Below are positions 25,521 through 27,650 of a stretch of DNA of 27,650 nucleotides, in pieces (position 1 is the first letter of the stretch; every line of letters starts with the position of its first letter). The translations under genes were made by a program, and so were the position numbers. This DNA is from a virus. The stretch covers positions 1-27,650 of IMG/VR virus record IMGVR_UViG_3300015360_000163. One strand, written 5' to 3'. Under the pieces are notes generated by a model, which saw only the letters and a program-made list of their open reading frames with translations, was not told the DNA's origin and ran no database searches.

Positions 25521-25527
25521 TATTTAC
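25521..25527 (-). promoter_or_regulatory. Candidate late promoter (GTAAATA) heading the hub operon
   Basis: The minus strand reads GTAAATA seven bases before the ATG at 25513. If transcription starts a few bases downstream of the box, as in T4, the message would have almost no 5' leader. The box lies in the 106-base divergent gap shared with the gp55-like sigma gene; the remainder of that gap is A+T-rich with no convincing plus-strand promoter. Confidence 0.5.
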
Positions 25528-25619
25528 ATATAAAAAGGATTGATTTAGAACATAGATATCTCTACATATGGTACGGATTTCCAAACCCTCGGACAACCCC
25601 TTGGGTGGAACGGAATCAC

Positions 25620-27203
25620 ATGGAACCCAAGAATCATTACGCGAAGAAATCAGACCTCATCGAGCAGATCACCAAGTCGAAGGCGATTCGGAAGAAGTAC
25701 CCCAAACGGAGTCCTTCTGAGTGCCTGACTCCGAAATTGATCGATATGATCGAGCAAATCGTGTACAAATTTGGCGAGCTTCCAAACTGGAGAAATTACT
25801 GCGTTGATGAAACGACCGAGTGTTTGACCCGGCGCGGGTGGACCACAATGGATGATCTTTCCACCGACGATATGATTCTATCGTCCAAGGACGGTATTCT
25901 TACATGGTCCAAGGTAAAATCCGTATATCGGGGAAATTTCGACGGCAACATGTTCCATATGACCTCCCGTGGGTTCGACGCCTTGGTGACCCCCGGTCAT
26001 AAATTTTTGACCACCGAGGGAATCAAGCCGGTTGAATTACTTCGTGAACGAGACAAACTCGTTATGATGAGTCAACCAGTGGAAAATTCGCAATTACCCG
26101 AATACGATGACGCGTTCGTTGAATTGGTCGGTTGGACTATAACCGAGGGAAATTATCATCGTCCTACAGATCGTAACTATACCAGAGTGATCGTCCATCA
26201 AAACGAAGGTAAAAAAGCGAATCGGATTCGTGCATGTCTTGAAATTCTCAAATCTAAGCACGGTGAGACGTATCGTTCTCAATTGGGACATACCCTAATC
26301 GGGTTCACTCTATCAAAAGAAATGGGAAATCGTTTGATCAACGTTGCTCCAAATCGCGTCCCCACATTGGATTTTATTCTGAGTTTGTCCCAAACTCAGA
26401 GGGAAATTCTCATCAACACCATGGTTGATGCCGATGGTTGGCGCGCATACGGAAAATACATGAACTACGGTCAAGTATGTAAGGATCACGTGGATGCATT
26501 TATCGTGCTGTGTACTCTCGCGGGATATCGTACCTCCACTCGTCTCAAAGAACCAAACGGATACGGTAAAAAACCATTTCATGTTGTCCGGATTTTTACA
26601 TCAAGGACTCATCACAACGTGGTTGAAAAAATTGATTTTCATGGTGGGAAAAATTCCAACCGTGTGATTGGAGAAGATAAGTCTCATTACCCAAATTATC
26701 CCACAGTTCCTTATCGGGGCCGGGTGTGGTGTCCGGAAACAGAATTTGGAGTGTTCGTAGCCCGTCGTAATGGTTTCGTGTACCTGACGGGAAACTCATA
26801 TATTGAAGATATGAAAGCCTCCGCGTTTATGGCGGTCTGCCACAATGCGTTGAAATTCGATCCCGAAAAGTCGAACGAGCCCTTCAACTACTACACGATG
26901 ATTGCGAATCGCACTTTCCTGACCTTCATAGAGGCGGAGAAGAAGCAGCGTGACATTCGGGACGATTTGATAGAGGCTCACTCGTTTACCGGTCATATGA
27001 AGACCGCCGGGGACGCCAACGGGATCAAAACCTCATTTGCGCGGCAATCCCTCCATGAGACGACCCAGTTGGGTCCCTCCTTGGATGGCACCCGTCGTAT
27101 TCCAGTGAAGCGTGGCCGTTTTCGTCGTCGCAAGTCCACCGTGTTGGATGGAATTCCCCTACACACGATTGATTCCGAGCCGCCTCCGGTGATCGAGGAT
27201 TAA
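25620..27203 (+). CDS. gp55: gp55-like late-transcription sigma factor interrupted by an intein
   Basis: The 527-residue precursor joins a late sigma factor to a protein-splicing element. Residues 1-60 (MEPKNHYAKKSDLIEQITKS ... GELPNWRNY) and 393-527 (SYIEDMKASAFMAVCHNALK, KFDPEKSNEPFNYYTMIA) together give a 195-residue protein, close to T4 gp55 (185). They carry the gp55/sigma region-2 pattern '--Y---M---A------ FD--K--NPF-YY-qIA---F'. The intein occupies residues 61-392. gp55 directs polymerase, with the sliding clamp, to TATAAATA late promoters. The tail after residue 460 is basic (KRGRFRRRK) and then acidic (IDSEPPPVIED); whether it binds a clamp is unknown. I chose the ATG at 25620 because the homology starts there and GGAA lies six bases upstream; the open frame extends further left only through the divergent structural gene. 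Confidence 0.88.
   Translation: MEPKNHYAKKSDLIEQITKSKAIRKKYPKRSPSECLTPKLIDMIEQIVYKFGELPNWRNYCVDETTECLTRRGWTTMDDLSTDDMILSSKDGILTWSKVKSVYRGNFDGNMFHMTSRGFDALVTPGHKFLTTEGIKPVELLRERDKLVMMSQPVENSQLPEYDDAFVELVGWTITEGNYHRPTDRNYTRVIVHQNEGKKANRIRACLEILKSKHGETYRSQLGHTLIGFTLSKEMGNRLINVAPNRVPTLDFILSLSQTQREILINTMVDADGWRAYGKYMNYGQVCKDHVDAFIVLCTLAGYRTSTRLKEPNGYGKKPFHVVRIFTSRTHHNVVEKIDFHGGKNSNRVIGEDKSHYPNYPTVPYRGRVWCPETEFGVFVARRNGFVYLTGNSYIEDMKASAFMAVCHNALKFDPEKSNEPFNYYTMIANRTFLTFIEAEKKQRDIRDDLIEAHSFTGHMKTAGDANGIKTSFARQSLHETTQLGPSLDGTRRIPVKRGRFRRRKSTVLDGIPLHTIDSEPPPVIED
25800..26795 (+). mobile_element. LAGLIDADG intein inside the gp55-like sigma factor
   Basis: This is a 332-residue intein (precursor residues 61-392). 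It begins with Cys61 in CVDETTECLTRRGW (block A) and has ALVTPGHKFL (block B, T124 and H127). The homing endonuclease repeats are VELVGWTITEGN (about 167-178) and LINTMVDADGW (264-274). It ends VWCPETEFGVFV and RRNGFVYLTGN (blocks F and G), followed by Ser393 as the first C-extein residue. The usual penultimate His is Gly391, as in many phage inteins ending 'TGN'. All residues needed for class-1 splicing otherwise appear present. The acidic residues in both LAGLIDADG copies (Glu177; Asp270/Asp272) suggest the nuclease is active. Composition is more A+T-rich than the exteins. Confidence 0.9.
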
Positions 27204-27217
27204 ACAGGAATGATGAA

Positions 27218-27400
27218 ATGACCCTCATAGAGAAATTACTGGAACGCACGACTCTTCGCTACATGGGCGATTGTAAATGTGGTAATTGTCAACTTGTGCC
27301 GCGAGAATTGATCGCCGAGGCCGCCAACACCCTTGCGTCTCAGGCGGTGCTGTTGGATAGGAAACCAGAGACAAAGAAATTTCTAGATTCTGTCTCTTAA
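27218..27400 (+). CDS. Small protein with CxCxxC motif, unknown function
   Basis: This 60-residue protein starts at an ATG 14 bases after the gp55-like stop, with AGGA eight bases upstream, so it is probably co-transcribed. The sequence MTLIEKLLERTTLRYMGDC is followed by CKCGNCQLVPRELIAEAAN. The Cys pattern (C19, C21, C24) looks like half of a metal-binding site, and small phage proteins with 'C-CG-C-LVPREL--EAA' are familiar as accessory, unnamed genes. A zinc site would need a fourth ligand or a dimer. The stop overlaps the opposing gene by 18 bases. Function unknown. Confidence 0.65.
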   Translation: MTLIEKLLERTTLRYMGDCKCGNCQLVPRELIAEAANTLASQAVLLDRKPETKKFLDSVS

Positions 27401-27610
27401 AGTCTGTCTCATATCCTGAATATCATCGGGATCAATAGGTCCCATAAATGGCGAAACCCCAACGATATCATCCGCGATAACATTCGGAATGACCCTTCGT
27501 AGTATCGGAAGAATTTCTCCATCAAGTTCAACGAGGGTTTTAATTCCCTCACTTAACGAGGTGGACGTTTCAAGGACGTTCATTATTTCTTGATCAGTAA
27601 TTTTCCTCAT
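27383..27610 (-). CDS. Small acidic protein of unknown function, tandem paralogue copy
   Basis: This 75-residue protein (MRKITDQEIMNVLETSTSLS at the start) is mostly helical and acidic, ending GPIDPDDIQDMRQTLRDRI. Its ATG overlaps the stop of the gene upstream (ATGA). That partial neighbour ends in nearly the same sequence (IDPDDIQDMRQNL), so the two are tandem duplicates. The copy here carries a few more residues at its end because a GAGACAGA unit is repeated. It converges on the Cys-motif gene with an 18-base overlap. I recognise no family. Confidence 0.6.
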   Translation of the reverse strand: MRKITDQEIMNVLETSTSLSEGIKTLVELDGEILPILRRVIPNVIADDIVGVSPFMGPIDPDDIQDMRQTLRDRI

Positions 27611-27650
27611 AGATTCTGTCTCATATCCTGAATGTCATCTGGGTCGATAA
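27607..27650 (-). CDS. C-terminal end of an upstream paralogue (partial)
   Basis: Only the last codons are in the window, reading IDPDDIQDMRQNL and then TGA. The match to the end of the following gene (IDPDDIQDMRQTL) at protein level and 31 of 36 bases at DNA level shows it is a duplicate copy. The four-base ATGA overlap marks a coupled pair. Confidence 0.6.
   Translation of the reverse strand, partial: IDPDDIQDMRQNL
27613..27648. repeat. Direct repeat, second copy at 27401-27436
   Basis: 36 bases match 27401-27436 at 31 positions, with a period of 212 bases. The repeat is the 3' coding end of the duplicated small genes. A 12-base AGATTCTGTCTC unit is also present at 27386 and 27611. Confidence 0.7.

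Noticed and set aside
25540-25566. Possible sigma70 promoter TTGATT and TACATA before the gp55-like gene
   Set aside because: The -10 match is poor and several equally weak alternatives exist in this A+T-rich gap.
25251-25619. Upstream extension of the gp55-like frame to 25251
   Set aside because: It runs antisense through the first 260 bases of the divergent structural gene, has no homology to gp55, and the conserved part begins at the ATG at 25620.

Overview
The window reads as part of the genome of a large, strictly lytic-type tailed phage with a contractile tail (T4-related myovirus superfamily). Almost all of it is a late baseplate/tail module on the minus strand. Recognisable T4 baseplate homologues (gp53, a gp5-type spike, gp25, gp6), late-promoter-like TAAATA boxes and a gp55-type late sigma factor support this. 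No integrase, tRNA or CRISPR was seen. The host cannot be named; a sigma factor resembling RpoH suggests a proteobacterium.

Layout, right to left along the minus-strand cluster: a tail-tube/baseplate-type structural protein (24626-25513), gp53 (24311-24622), a hub-like protein ending in a tail-lysozyme domain (21186-24314) and a gp5-like spike with two more murein-hydrolase domains (18037-21186), joined by tiny gaps or overlaps. A plus-strand gene for an RpoH-like sigma factor (17168-18040) then interrupts the cluster. Beyond it come gp25 (16692-17057), an inserted HNH endonuclease gene (15964-16695) and an enlarged gp6 (11594-15967). A terminator and a new promoter-like box lead to a 2,737-residue structural protein (3198-11411), followed by four smaller tail-fibre or virion proteins, the last cut by the window edge.

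On the far right, divergent from the baseplate cluster, lies a plus-strand gp55-like late sigma factor (25620-27203). It is split by a 332-residue LAGLIDADG intein. A small Cys-motif protein follows, then two tandem minus-strand paralogues at the edge.

The most notable picture is one of late-gene control. The phage carries two different sigma factors. One contains an intein at the core-binding region, so activity should require splicing. The other is encoded antisense to the late operon, and a late-promoter-like box sits exactly in the middle of a dyad in front of it. TAAATA boxes preceded by C or G occur upstream of five minus-strand genes, at every minus-strand junction longer than about 15 bases. 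Two kinds of homing element (HNH and intein) sit in this same module. Gaps longer than 100 bases are 11433-11593 (terminator, tandem repeat, promoter), 17058-17167 (dyad and promoters) and 25514-25619 (promoter region); there is no gene-free stretch above 300 bases.
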